The notes below the pieces were generated by a model. That model was not told the origin of the DNA, did no database searches, and worked only from the letters and a program-made list of their open reading frames with translations. A DNA stretch of 64,000 nucleotides from assembly GCA_005765155.1 (NCBI GenBank), contig VCCP01000004.1, positions 5,208,001 through 5,272,000 of the forward strand, given 5' to 3'. Both the position numbers and the translations under genes were made by a program. The number at the start of each line of letters is the position of its first letter. The stretch's first letter is position 1. This document shows positions 1 to 10,861 of this stretch, one piece after another. This stretch comes from Zelopaecilomyces penicillatus. Lineage: Eukaryota > Ascomycota > Sordariomycetes > Hypocreales > Pseudodiploosporaceae.

Positions 1-3000
1 AACTAACTGCATATAGTTAAACTTGATAAATAGCAGCTATCCGGTTCACTGCTGACCTGGATCGACACCAATCCAATCCAAGTTGCAATGGCTCGTTGGC
101 GACAGCAGCTGAAGAGCGGCTCATTTGGCGCCGGCGACCCTTTCGGCTGACGGCTGCTTCTTTCGGTTGCAGTGCATCCTGCATCTACACTAGGTAGAGT
201 TATTAGTTGGAGAGTTTGTGTGTGTCTAAAATCCATGCCCCCTTTGTGTCCAGAATTTATCAAGTCAGTTATATCCACTATCTACACTTGTATTTCGAAC
301 AGCCACAACTCGGTAGGCCGCCTCCGCCGAAGGGCCAAAAGAAGAGAAAAAAGGAAAAAAAAAAGAAGGCGCCTCTGTCCGTTGATATGTGATGTGATAA
401 GACTTGAAAACCCTCCCCCGAAGCTATCACGGAGCAGATCAGCCCCGGGGCCGTTGATGCCTTTTTTGTCGGTAGTTGTGAGTATTCTGGGGGATGAGAC
501 AACCACCTGGCTGGCATTCAGTAATGCTGCCGTTTCTGGACTCTATATGAGCCGTGCCGCCTAAATGAAATAAAAGAAAAATAGAAATACAGTCAATGTC
601 TTGAGTATGCAATGGTAGGATATAGTCATGCTGAGCGGAGCTGAATGGGAGGAAAACTCAACCGAGGGACAAACCCATCCCGTTTGCTTGCTTCTCCATG
701 ATGTGTATGTCCGTGTTGGTCACCCCGTTATACCTCCCGTCCACTGCTATTGATGATTTCCGAAGAAAGGGTTACTACTATAAACGGGCAGCAGCCCAAT
801 ATTGCCCTTTTTCCCTCCATGTTTGCATTTCAGTTCATCTCAGCTTTTACCGTTTTTTTTTTTGGCCGCAATACTGCTCACCCACTTTGCATTGCAACCC
901 CCCCCCCCCCTCTCCACCCCTCCCCAAGCCGCAGCCGCAGCCCGGACATCCCGCATACTACTTGTTGTGCATACATAGGTTCTGCTGCTGCAGACATCAC
1001 ATCTGCAGCAGACGGAACTAGAACTAGGCACACTGCGGTTGAGGTGGATTAGGACTTGAACCTGACCCAGACGGAAGAAAAGTGCCGCACAAAACGCCAC
1101 GATGATGGAGCTTGGTTCTTTTTGGGACAATTCTACCCTGGTCATTGCAGCGAAGCGCGCTCTCTTTCTCACTCTCTTTTTTGTTCTGGGCTAGGTGAGG
1201 AACTTTGGTGCTAGCTGCTCTTATAACAGACCAGCTCGTGGTGTTTTGTTTGCTTCAACTGAGTGAACCTCGGGCCGAGCTTGGCTGGAGGACTGCACTG
1301 CACCGCATGTATGTACGCCCGCCCCACGAAGCAAGGACCATGTTATACACATACACAAACATACCTACACATGGCATTGTCATGACTACGTACGTGCGTT
1401 ATATCCCGCGCAGCTGCGTTTTTATTTCATTTCGTGGGGTTTTGCCGATATCGTCAACGGGTTAATTGGAGGGTGGTGGATGTGGATTAATCGCGATGAT
1501 GGGATGCCTTACCGCACAGACGGCCGCCGGAGAGACGGAGACGTTGGAAGATAAGAGACCGACTCTCTCTCGGCAACGCCTTTTTGGTGAATCAACCCGG
1601 TTGTATCTGCATATAGCTGCCATATGCTTGTCCATAAGCATCGCCAACGCGGGAGAAGAGTTTGAGATGCTGATAGGTACGGAAGAGAGGGATGGGATGG
1701 GATGGGATGGGATGGCGGCGGGACGTCCGAACTTGTCAAAATAGCCGGAATGCCATGCCTGCGTGGAATTAGTATAACAGAAAGATACCAGACAATAATA
1801 TTCCAGGCCTGTAGTACCTTATTCATGCGTGCATGGCATGCGTTATGCCCCTTTGCCACCATTTGTTATTGTTCATGCGCCTCGTTGCCGTTATTGTGTG
1901 TTCCATTGGATGTCTTTGCCAGTCATCAATGGCATGGGGTATGGGTCTCTCAGTGGGTAGCTACAGTAGATGTAACCACTAAACCCACAACAAGTTAGTG
2001 CGACTGTCTGTCTGTGCCTTGCAGCGCCTTTGTGTTGCCCTTTGTTATCACTGGTATGTGATGTATCACCCTGTATCGCCCTGTAATATTCGCCCTGTAA
2101 CACAACACTCCGCCGCAGCATTGATCAGTTCCAAGGCCAATGTCTCAATTCGTATCGAGGGCGGCGGTCGGATACACACGCCGGCTGGCCATGTTTCCAA
2201 GCCATGTCTCTCTCCCTTGCGCTTTGGTTCTCGCTATTTATTGTGTCAATTGACTCAGCTCATAGGTTATGTCTAGTCACTTCTCCGGAGCAACCAACAG
2301 CAACGAAGACTCTCAATATCGAAGGCATCTAATATCTACCTGCCTTGCCGGGAGCGCCTATGAGCGCATTTTGTTATTAGTGGTTGTTTGCCCGCTCTAA
2401 CCTACAGAAGTGCCCTGGGGTAGACAACCTGCACAGCACCAATAGTGTGCACTTTGCACTACAGAAATTCCCCCATCCTTCGACGAAGCACGCCACTGAT
2501 TCCCCAGGGGAGTGGGGCATCGCTGTTATTACAGGGCGTGCAGGGGGGGGGGGCTGCCTTGTACCTGTAAAGGTGCTCCGGGTATTAGGTAGGCCCTGTC
2601 GATCGGTCGGCCCTCTACACCTAAATCATGATGGATTGGGAATGGACGGATTAAATGGTCTGCTGCAGACTTGCAGGGCATGACTTGCGCTGACTTGGGA
2701 GTGTGGATTTTAATACGTGTATCAAGCAATAATTACTCGGGGTAGATGACATGCCATCATCAGCAGCATCTCCGAGTAGCGCTCAGCACTGCTTTTTTTT
2801 AACGCCCGTAGAGCTCGGCGTCTCCATGCCGGATAAGACGGGATCGGGGGAGTTCTGGGCTACCGGAATGAATGATATGCCCTGATTCCGTCCGCCGCCC
2901 TTTTGTATGGATCGATCGTCATCATCAATGTTTGAGGTGAGAGGTGAAGTTTGCAGACCTTTGGTGTATGTTTGACTGCGAGACACGGCACAGTATCAGG

Positions 3001-5025
3001 GGCAAAAGATAAGGGGAGGGGAAAGAAAACCTTCACCCAGCACAAAAAAGGGAACGCGCGCGGGATGCGACTCTTGCACGTGTCGGCGAGAGACAATTCT
3101 TTACTCCCTGGGGTCGTTGCGACGTCCCTCCCCTCCCTCGGTCTATCCCGTCCGTCCGTCCGTTCGTCACCAGAACAACAATAATAACAAAAGCCTGGAT
3201 TGGAATCATGATGATGCAGAACTGGATACAGGCAGCCCAGAGAGGCCGTCGGCATCATGATGTGTGTATGGGCAAGGGGGGAAAAGGACTTCTGTAATTA
3301 ATTTGTACACCTAATCTGCCATTTGCAATTTATCCATCTGTACCTAATCGAGCCTCTGCAAATTGCCCGTACGATAAGGATAAGGATAGGGTGCTGGTGC
3401 ATCCTCGCCACTAGAAAGCCAGGCCTGTCAGCGCCCTACAGCTAGAACGCTGTGCTACCCCGTATAGGTAGCACCCAGCCCACCTGTAAGGTACTAATAG
3501 TACACATCACACCACTACAGTACACCGGCAGGTGGGCGCTGAGGTGAGGGCTGGACCTTGTTGGACCTTGCTGGACCTTGATGGACGCACTTTTGGCGGT
3601 GCTGCTCGCCCAATCTGGGAGGTGCGAACAGGACCCAACAACGCCATCGCGGCACATTTCTGGCGGCCCTTGGCGCCTCTTTTTTCTCTCTCTCCTCCTC
3701 TCCTCCTCTCTTCCACTTGGCTGGCTGACTGACTGACTTGCCACCCTTTCACCTTTGGCCGCTTCTGGTGGCCCGCCGCCCGCTGCTGCTGCCGGCAACC
3801 CGGGCTGTTTGCAGCCTCAATATCCGTGGCAGTACTTCTTGAGTCCTGACCATGTCCGAAAACTGACAACAAGCCTGCCTGCTCCGCGCCCTTACCTTGC
3901 CTATTGCAGGTACGGAGAACTACACGCAGCTCGGCTCTTTGTCTCTTTGTTTCCCTTCTAACCACCCCATCAAAGCCCCGGCGCTGGTATCCGGCCCTTT
4001 ACGTCCCCACGGGCCTGCCGCCACATGTCGCTGATATCCGTTCAATGACAAGTTTGGCCCTTTTTCATCCATCCCCCTCTTGTCCTCCGACTCCCGCAAG
4101 CCAGTGGCTGGACTTGAGTGCTGATCATGAAAAGCCCCCCCCCCCCCCAGGAGTTCACCTATCATTAATTACGTAGTAATAGCTGTCACGCAACCGATGG
4201 TCATGGAACCCACAAACGGCGCAGGTACACACAGACGCAGACACACGCCTCCTAATCATGGTTCCCCCAGTGCTGAGCCCCAATGGCAGATGAGCTCCCC
4301 CCTGGGCTCCATTTCCCGTTTTCGTATAAGAGACAACAACAACAGCAGAGACCGCCAAGAACCTGCCCGGATGGGTGCAAGCGCAGGGCGTCGTGTGGGC
4401 GGGGTGGCAGACCAGGGGTCCCTCCATATCAATAACACACATCCAGGAACCTTCAGGAACATCTCTCCCTACATTCGCTCTAGCCCCGGGATCCGGACTC
4501 CATCAGTGTGCATGGGCTCGCATTACGGGGAGGGGGGGATGAGATGCGGCTAGGCTTCTGGGCTTGGCTGATCTGTGTGATCTGTGTGGTGTGTGTCGTT
4601 GTCCGGGGCCCAGATTAGGTGCGCCTCAACGCCTCTCCTGGGCAGGTCGAATTGTCTACCCCCCTGCCATCATGTACACATGCGTCTGTGGACGCCCAGC
4701 AGCATGCCCATGCGGCGCTAATCATGAATCAGACTCCAGATGGAGAGAGCCAAGTGTCTCTCTCTCAGTCGCCTGTACGAGGATCTCATACATCATGTAC
4801 AGGCCAGGCACAGCAGCGTGTGCTACGAGTATATAGTTCCCTGGGCTCGCCCTGTCCTCCTTCTCCTCCCTCCTTTCGATCACCTTCTCTTGGCAGCAAG
4901 ATAGGACGGAAAGAAGTGTTCAGCTCAATACTGGCACATCGGTTCATTCATTCATCCATTCACTCTTTTTGTTAGTCGTTGTTTGTTGGTTTGTTCATTC
5001 TTTCCACCACACGCTCTCTGACATC
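1..5025. other. Intergenic region, no convincing gene
   Basis: No open frame here has coding character or a recognisable family. The stretch holds low-complexity DNA: a C run at 901-910, a GGGAT repeat (about five units, 1690-1715), a roughly tenfold TGGACCTTG-type repeat unit repeated three to four times at 3550-3586, and a 14-C run at 4135-4148. The last 200 bp are the promoter and leader of the downstream protease. Confidence 0.6.
4829..4835 (+). promoter_or_regulatory. TATA-like element of the subtilisin gene
   Basis: The sequence gtatata lies about 195 bp upstream of the protease ATG at 5026, followed by a CT-rich leader (4845-5020) typical of highly expressed fungal genes. Assignment as core promoter is by position and motif only. 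Confidence 0.4.
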
Positions 5026-7671
5026 ATGGTTCGTTCCACGCTCCTGGTGTCGCTGTTCGCGGCCGTCGCGAGCAGCGTTGCCGCCGCCGAGCTCCACGCT
5101 TCCAAGACCATCATCCCCGGTGCCTACATCTTCGAGCTCGAGGAGGGCCATGACCCGAGCGACTTCCTCGACACGGTCAACGCCGAGGGCAAGACTCGCC
5201 AGGAGTTCGACTACAAGCTCTTCAAGGGTGTCTCTGTCCAGCTCAATGACGTCAAGAAGGCCGAGGAGAGCGCCATGAGACTGGCTGCCTTGCCCGTCGT
5301 CAAGAACGTCTGGCCTGTTCAGCTTATCCAGCGTCCCAACCCCAGAATTGAGTGGGTCGCCAACAACAAGCAGGCCGTCTCTGCCGCCAAGCTGGCCTCG
5401 CGTGCCGTCGAGGACCCCAAGGCCGATACCTTCTCCCCCCACGTCATGACCCAAGTTGACAAGCTGCGCGCCAAGGGCATCACCGGCAAGGGCATCAAGA
5501 TTGCTGTCATTGACAGTGGTATCGACTACAAGCACCCCGCTCTCGGTGGTTGCTTCGGCAAGGGCTGCCTTGTCTCCTTCGGCCGTGATTTCGTCGGTGA
5601 CGCTTACAGCGGCTCCAACACTCCCGTGCCCGATGCCGACCCCATGGACTGCGGCGGCCACGGAACCCACGTTGCTGGTATCATTGCTGCCCAGAAGAAC
5701 GAGTACGGCTTCACTGGTACCGCTCCCGATGTCACTCTCGGTGCCTACAAGGTCTTTGGCTGCAAGGGTTCCGTCGGAAACGATGTTCTTATTGCTGCCT
5801 TCAACGCCGCTTATGAGGCTGGTGCCAACATCATCACCGCCTCCATTGGTGGTCCTTCTGGCTGGGCTGAGGAGCCCTGGGCTGCTGCCGTCACCCGTAT
5901 CGTCGAGGCCGGCGTACCTTGCACCGTTTCTGCCGGTAACGAGGGTGATCTCGGTCTCTTCTATGCCAGCACTGCCGCCAACGGCAAGAAGGTCACTGCT
6001 ATTGCTTCTTATGACAACACCGAGACCACTACCATCTTCTCTCTCTCCGACTACTCTGTCGATGGCGGCAGCGCCCAGAAGTTCGGCTATGTTCCCGCCG
6101 AGCCCGAGACCTTTGACGGTCTTAAGCTGTCTCTCATTGCCCCCAACTTGGACAACACCGTCGCCGATGATGGTTGCAAGCCCTACGGTGATAATGTTCC
6201 CGACCTGAGCAGTGGTATTGCCCTCATCCGCCGTGGTAGCTGCACGTTTGAGCAAAAGGCCATCAACGCCGCTGCCAAGGGGGCCAAGTACCTCATGATC
6301 TACAACAACCAGGGCGGTGCCATCCCCATTGATGTCACCAAGGTCCCCTCTATCAAGTCTGCCGGTATGGTCGAGAACACTGTCGGTGACGCCTGGATCA
6401 AGGACCTCAAGGCCGGCAAGAAGATTGTCCTCAGCCTTGTCGGCGCCCGCAAGGCCGTCAAGAAGATTTCCGTTTCCCCCAACAAGGTCACTGGCGGTGC
6501 CCTTAGCGGCTTCACCTCTTGGGGCCCTACCTGGGAGATGGACGTCAAGCCTCAGTTTGGTGCCCCTGGCGGTAACATCCTGTCCACTTACCCCCTCGCC
6601 CTCGGTGGTTATGCCACCCTCTCCGGAACTTCCATGTCCTGCCCTCTCACCGCCGGTGTCTACGCCCTCATTGGCCAGGTTCGCGGCAGCTTCAACCCCG
6701 AGATGATTGAGACTGTCCTGGCCGCCAATGCCAACCCTCAGCTCTTCAACGACGGTGCCAAGTTCTACGAGTTCCTCGCCCCCGTTGCTCAGCAGGGTGC
6801 TGGTCTCATCCAGGCCTGGGATGCTGCCTATGCTACTACTCTGCTCAAGCCTTCCAGCCTTTCCTTCAACGATACCGACAACTTCATCAAGGTCCGCAAC
6901 TTTACTCTCAGCAACACTGGAAAGAAGCCCATCACCTTCAAGTTGACCCACATCCCCGCCGTCACCATGTACACTCTCGGCGCTGGCTCAGCCTACCCCG
7001 ATGCCTTCCCCAACGAGCCTGTTGACGCCAAGGCCACTCTGAAGCTCAGCGACAACGAGCTCACTCTCTCTGCCGGCGAGTCTGCCACCGTTGAGGTCCT
7101 CCCTACTCCCCCTGCTGGCCTTGATGCCAAGCGTCTGGCTCTCTGGTCTGGCTATGTTGCCATCAACGGCACCGACGGTACCTCTCTGTCTATCCCTTAC
7201 CAGGGACTTACCGGCTCTCTCTACAAGACCAAGGTCCTTGAGGCCGATCAGGCTTGGATCACCAACTCCAACGATGACAAATTCAACCGCCTCGAGTCCA
7301 ACATCACCTTTACCATTCCTGCTCCCGGCAAGGCCACTGCCAAGGACATTCTTCCTGCCTTTGCCATCAACATGGCCATGGGCTCTTCCAAGATCACCGC
7401 CCACCTTGTCCCCTTGACCACCTGCCCTCCCAAGACCGTCTTCAAGTTTGAGGGCTTCAAGACTATTGGCCAGCCCGCCGGCTTCCCCGCTCTGTGGTCT
7501 TCTCGTGGTGTCTCTGCCGTTCCCTTTGACGGCAAGCTGGCCGACAACCACTATGCTCCTCCGGGCAAGTACAAGCTTGTTGTCCGTGCGCTGCACATCT
7601 TCGGTAACGAGAAGAACAAGGCGGACTGGGATGTGAGCGAGTCGCCCTCGTTCCGCATCATCTACAAGTAA
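5026..7671 (+). CDS. Secreted subtilisin-like serine protease (S8, Vpr/C5a-type)
   Basis: Intronless, 881 residues from ATG 5026. A longer in-frame ATG exists at 4969, but 5026 begins directly with a good signal peptide (about residues 1-21, ending AAA). Next come an inhibitor-I9-type propeptide (about 30-100) and the S8 domain. Visible catalytic residues are Asp163 (AVIDSGID), His212 (GHGTHVAG) and Ser536 (SGTSMSCP), with the oxyanion-hole Asn305 (SAGNEGD). A PA insertion occupies about 355-475 (RRGSCTFEQKA), and a C-terminal beta-rich Fn3-like region follows the catalytic domain. This architecture is that of minor extracellular proteases (Vpr-like), which act outside the cell on host or environmental protein. 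Codons strongly favour C in third position, as in highly expressed genes. It is convergent with the next gene. Confidence 0.95.
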   Translation: MVRSTLLVSLFAAVASSVAAAELHASKTIIPGAYIFELEEGHDPSDFLDTVNAEGKTRQEFDYKLFKGVSVQLNDVKKAEESAMRLAALPVVKNVWPVQLIQRPNPRIEWVANNKQAVSAAKLASRAVEDPKADTFSPHVMTQVDKLRAKGITGKGIKIAVIDSGIDYKHPALGGCFGKGCLVSFGRDFVGDAYSGSNTPVPDADPMDCGGHGTHVAGIIAAQKNEYGFTGTAPDVTLGAYKVFGCKGSVGNDVLIAAFNAAYEAGANIITASIGGPSGWAEEPWAAAVTRIVEAGVPCTVSAGNEGDLGLFYASTAANGKKVTAIASYDNTETTTIFSLSDYSVDGGSAQKFGYVPAEPETFDGLKLSLIAPNLDNTVADDGCKPYGDNVPDLSSGIALIRRGSCTFEQKAINAAAKGAKYLMIYNNQGGAIPIDVTKVPSIKSAGMVENTVGDAWIKDLKAGKKIVLSLVGARKAVKKISVSPNKVTGGALSGFTSWGPTWEMDVKPQFGAPGGNILSTYPLALGGYATLSGTSMSCPLTAGVYALIGQVRGSFNPEMIETVLAANANPQLFNDGAKFYEFLAPVAQQGAGLIQAWDAAYATTLLKPSSLSFNDTDNFIKVRNFTLSNTGKKPITFKLTHIPAVTMYTLGAGSAYPDAFPNEPVDAKATLKLSDNELTLSAGESATVEVLPTPPAGLDAKRLALWSGYVAINGTDGTSLSIPYQGLTGSLYKTKVLEADQAWITNSNDDKFNRLESNITFTIPAPGKATAKDILPAFAINMAMGSSKITAHLVPLTTCPPKTVFKFEGFKTIGQPAGFPALWSSRGVSAVPFDGKLADNHYAPPGKYKLVVRALHIFGNEKNKADWDVSESPSFRIIYK

Positions 7672-8132
7672 AAAAAAACACACAATGAAATGAAATGAAA
7701 TGTCATAAAAGACGAGCATAAAAGATTATGCTTGCGGGGGGGTTTGGTTTGGTTGGGTTCTTCTGTTTTATCATTATTCTTTTTTTCTTTGTAAATGTAA
7801 TCCATGGTCATTTACCTCTAGGAGAGGGGTGGTGATCTGGGGGATTGTATATTCCTACAATGTGTAGTGTCTAGACTATAATGTCAATTTTCTTATATGT
7901 GGTTACATGTTCTACAACAGATTTTCTCTCGACAATAAAACCTTTACCGTGCCTCAAATGTGTCTTGTATGTGTCTTGTATGTGATTGAGTGTTGAGTAT
8001 ATCTGTTTTATACCAAGATGGCTTGCTTGCTCTGACTTTTGACCTCTACTTCTCTCTTTACAATATTATCAAGGTTGCATATTTTTGATAGAACTATCAT
8101 ATTATTTTGATATCTTAGTCAATTTCAGTTGT
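7672..8132. other. Convergent 3' region with polyadenylation signal
   Basis: This is 461 bp between two converging genes. It holds an AATAAA at 7934-7939, suitable as the poly(A) signal of the upstream protease, and a short direct duplication (tgtgtcttgta, about 7960-7983). No gene is seen. Confidence 0.6.
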
Positions 8133-10376
8133 TCATCTTGGAATCCACATCCCCCCATTCCCATATACCTTATCCCTCGCCGCCCCGGCCTCCGACCTCA
8201 CACCCGCCCAATGCAACGGCATCCGATCCACCCTCTCTGCCACTTTTCCCGACGCCCCGTCCAGTCGTTCTGTAAGGGTACGCTCCCCACGCGTAGCTTT
8301 GATCTGGGCGATCGTCGCAGCGGGGGCGGCCCATGCGGGGCCGCGATGGGTGCCGAGACTAGCGAGGGTGGTGAAGATGTCGTGGGTGTGTTGGGTGCGA
8401 GTGTCGTCTGGGTCGATGTCGTCAGATGGAAAGGGGGAAGGGCGGATGTAAGCCATGAGGAGGACTTTGAGGGTGGTGTTGAGGAGTAAGGGGGAGGAGG
8501 TGGTGGTGGAGGTGGTGGTGGAGGTGGAGGAGGAGGAAGTGTCAAAGTCGTGGATGATGTGGACGGTGACACAGTTTTTCATTGCGATGGACGGTGCGGC
8601 GTTGCGGAGAGGTGCGATGGTGACGATGGCTTCATGCCAGTCGGGGGAGATGTCATCGTCGTCGTCGTCAATAGATTGTGGCTGTGACGACGGTTGGACA
8701 ATGACTACGCGTGCCCATGCGGCAAAGACACCTCCCATTCGTAGCTTGATCATCTCTGGAACCCCGGATAGATTGGCCGTTGGTATTCCCAATTCCGTAG
8801 TCGACTTCCCCGTGCCCCTGACTACTTTTCCTTCAAACTTGACAGGAAACGGCTCCTCTGGGCCATTATCAGACCCCAGCGCACGCACACCACCGTCACT
8901 ACCAACATTACCAACCTCATCCTGTCTCACCAGCGGATCATAGCTTCTATTCTCCCTACTCCTCTTCCAACTCTCCCCTACCACATCACCCACCCCGGCT
9001 GCCCTATACCCCTGAAGCGCCTTCTGTCCAAACTTTTTTGCCGCACTGCTCGTCACGACTTTCCCCGCACGACTTTGTACCAGCGCGCCCGCGACGCCTG
9101 TATATTTGGCGGCGACGGTTTGGCCAATGGTGCTGGCGACTTTGACGCCGACTTCGAGGGGCATGGTGCCGAGGCTGGCGCCGCGGAGGATGGCGGAGTC
9201 GGTGGATGTGCTGGCGATGCGGAAGACGGGGCTGCCGCAGAGGACTTTGAGTTTTTTGGGGTTGATGATGGTACTACTGCCGTCTTTGGAGTCATTGGAG
9301 TCTTCACCGGCACAAAGAACGAGTCGAAAGTATCCGTCTGTTGCGGCGGCTGGGATGCGGATGATGTGAGTTTCTCTCGGAGCATGTTTCTTCTGCCGCC
9401 CCGAGGCCTTTTTAACAAAACGCCGGAAATCCCGCTGAATACCACGCTCATCCGGCTCCGAGATATGTTCAGTGCCAGCACGTCTCGCGGGTGTTACGTC
9501 AAGCCAGCCGCTGGTTGTGCCGACGAGAGCTTTGAGCGACATGCCCATGTTTCCCGAGTATCCCTTTTGCTGTAGCCAGACGGAGCGACTAGCTGGTAGA
9601 GGGTCATCGGAGAGGATGGTGATGGATACGGAGGTAGATGGGCCACGGTACCAGACGAGTGCGTGAGAGTGTCGGATGATGCTGTAGTGCCGTGTGGATT
9701 CGGCAGGTCGGCTGATGAGGCCGCCAGCAAAGTATTGGGCGTCTCCGACGGCAGATTTCCAACGGGAGGCTAAGTCTGTGGTAGCTTGGCTGGAAGAGCT
9801 GGAAACGTCTGTATCATTGGCTGTGGTAGGAGCAAAGATTGATGCAGAGGTGGGAGCGGATGTAGAACCTGAGAGTGCTGACGAGCTCTTGATCCGGCGA
9901 ATAGCTTGCTCAGGTTCCGGTGCCAGCGAGGCGGGAGATGGCAGGTCATCGACAACAAAGTCCACAGGCAGATACTGCTGCTGTGTGTCAATCGGCTCTG
10001 GAGCATACCTCTGAGGTTGCGAAGTTTGTAAATGATGCTGAGGTAGTTCTGTATACGGAGGGGGTGGATCTTTCGGATGGGCGTGGTAGTGGCGCGCGTC
10101 GCTGAGATTCATCGCCGACCTGCTTGACCTTAGCTGCGGCCGGCTTTCCGGGATTGGGGGCGGCGACAGCAACGGCGGTGGTGATGATGATGGCGAAGGA
10201 GGAGCAGGAGACGGAGATGGGGACGGCCGCGGCGGTAGCCAGACGGCATCGCCATGTTGTTTGTGATGTTGGTGGTGATGGCGATTCTCAAGATATGGAT
10301 ATGTCGCCAACGGCCGACGATGCACTGGCAGTCGTCCGCCGTTTTGTCCATTTAGCATGTCGTATTCAACTTCCAT
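8133..10376 (-). CDS. Large protein with C-terminal riboflavin-kinase-like domain
   Basis: Single exon of 747 residues. The N-terminal ~200 residues are disordered (Pro/Ser/His-rich, with a PPPPY WW-ligand motif near 104-109). Residues about 205-480 form a conserved-looking globular region that I cannot name; fungal homologues are, as I recall, sometimes labelled 'LipA and NB-ARC domain protein'. From about 512 a flavokinase fold is recognisable: GTGKSTTELGIPTANL (521-536), then GGVFAAWARV, then CVTVHIIHDF (602-611) and LLMAYIRP (639-646). True riboflavin kinases carry a catalytic Glu two residues before the His of the HI(M/I)H motif (ETHIMH or EVHIIH); here it is Thr604. A Ser/Thr-rich insertion (613-629) splits the domain. 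It is therefore probably not a working FMN-forming enzyme. The start is the first ATG of the frame. Confidence 0.8.
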   Translation of the reverse strand: MEVEYDMLNGQNGGRLPVHRRPLATYPYLENRHHHQHHKQHGDAVWLPPRPSPSPSPAPPSPSSSPPPLLSPPPIPESRPQLRSSRSAMNLSDARHYHAHPKDPPPPYTELPQHHLQTSQPQRYAPEPIDTQQQYLPVDFVVDDLPSPASLAPEPEQAIRRIKSSSALSGSTSAPTSASIFAPTTANDTDVSSSSSQATTDLASRWKSAVGDAQYFAGGLISRPAESTRHYSIIRHSHALVWYRGPSTSVSITILSDDPLPASRSVWLQQKGYSGNMGMSLKALVGTTSGWLDVTPARRAGTEHISEPDERGIQRDFRRFVKKASGRQKKHAPRETHIIRIPAAATDGYFRLVLCAGEDSNDSKDGSSTIINPKKLKVLCGSPVFRIASTSTDSAILRGASLGTMPLEVGVKVASTIGQTVAAKYTGVAGALVQSRAGKVVTSSAAKKFGQKALQGYRAAGVGDVVGESWKRSRENRSYDPLVRQDEVGNVGSDGGVRALGSDNGPEEPFPVKFEGKVVRGTGKSTTELGIPTANLSGVPEMIKLRMGGVFAAWARVVIVQPSSQPQSIDDDDDDISPDWHEAIVTIAPLRNAAPSIAMKNCVTVHIIHDFDTSSSSTSTTTSTTTSSPLLLNTTLKVLLMAYIRPSPFPSDDIDPDDTRTQHTHDIFTTLASLGTHRGPAWAAPAATIAQIKATRGERTLTERLDGASGKVAERVDRMPLHWAGVRSEAGAARDKVYGNGGMWIPR

Positions 10377-10861
10377 CTTTTGTTTTTCGTTCTATTCACT
10401 TCTTCCACCACACCCTCTCTACTGTATCAGATTAGGAATGAGCGTTTTCCCATCTGAGAGGTTTGTGGTTGTTCGTCCTGCACACAGACAAAGCAAAGCA
10501 AGCATATAGCTACTAACTGGTGGGTGTGTTTTGATGCCTCAATTCCTGGAGTAAGGAGAGCGTGTTGGGGGTGTGCCGGGTGTGAGCTTTGAGGAAATTA
10601 GCGCCAAGGTCTGCACAGGGCGCTGTCGGAAAGGGGGATTTGCTGTCCAAATGAGGATGCAGGGTGGTGTCAACGGAACGTTAGTACCGCCCCTAATTTC
10701 AACCACCAAACCGGCCAATGGTTAAGTTGGTTGGTCTACTTCAAGATCATCAAAGGTGTGAGAAATAAGAAATCATAGAATGAATCAGCACCAAACATGG
10801 TCCAATCCGTTTGTATTTATTTTTACATTTATTTTGACGTTTACATGCGCTTTGTTGACTT
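10377..10861. other. Intergenic region
   Basis: This 485-bp gap separates two minus-strand genes. It should hold the promoter of the flavokinase-like gene and the 3' end of the aminopeptidase gene. No ORF or RNA gene is seen. Confidence 0.5.

Noticed and set aside
1690..1715. GGGAT repeats resembling a telomere-type repeat
   Set aside because: Unit and strand do not match the fungal TTAGGG telomere repeat; only about five copies in a simple-sequence context.
4972..6951. 659-codon open frame antisense to the subtilisin gene
   Set aside because: It is a shadow of the strong C-ending codon bias of the real gene; composition is Gly/Val/Asp/Leu-rich without any domain.
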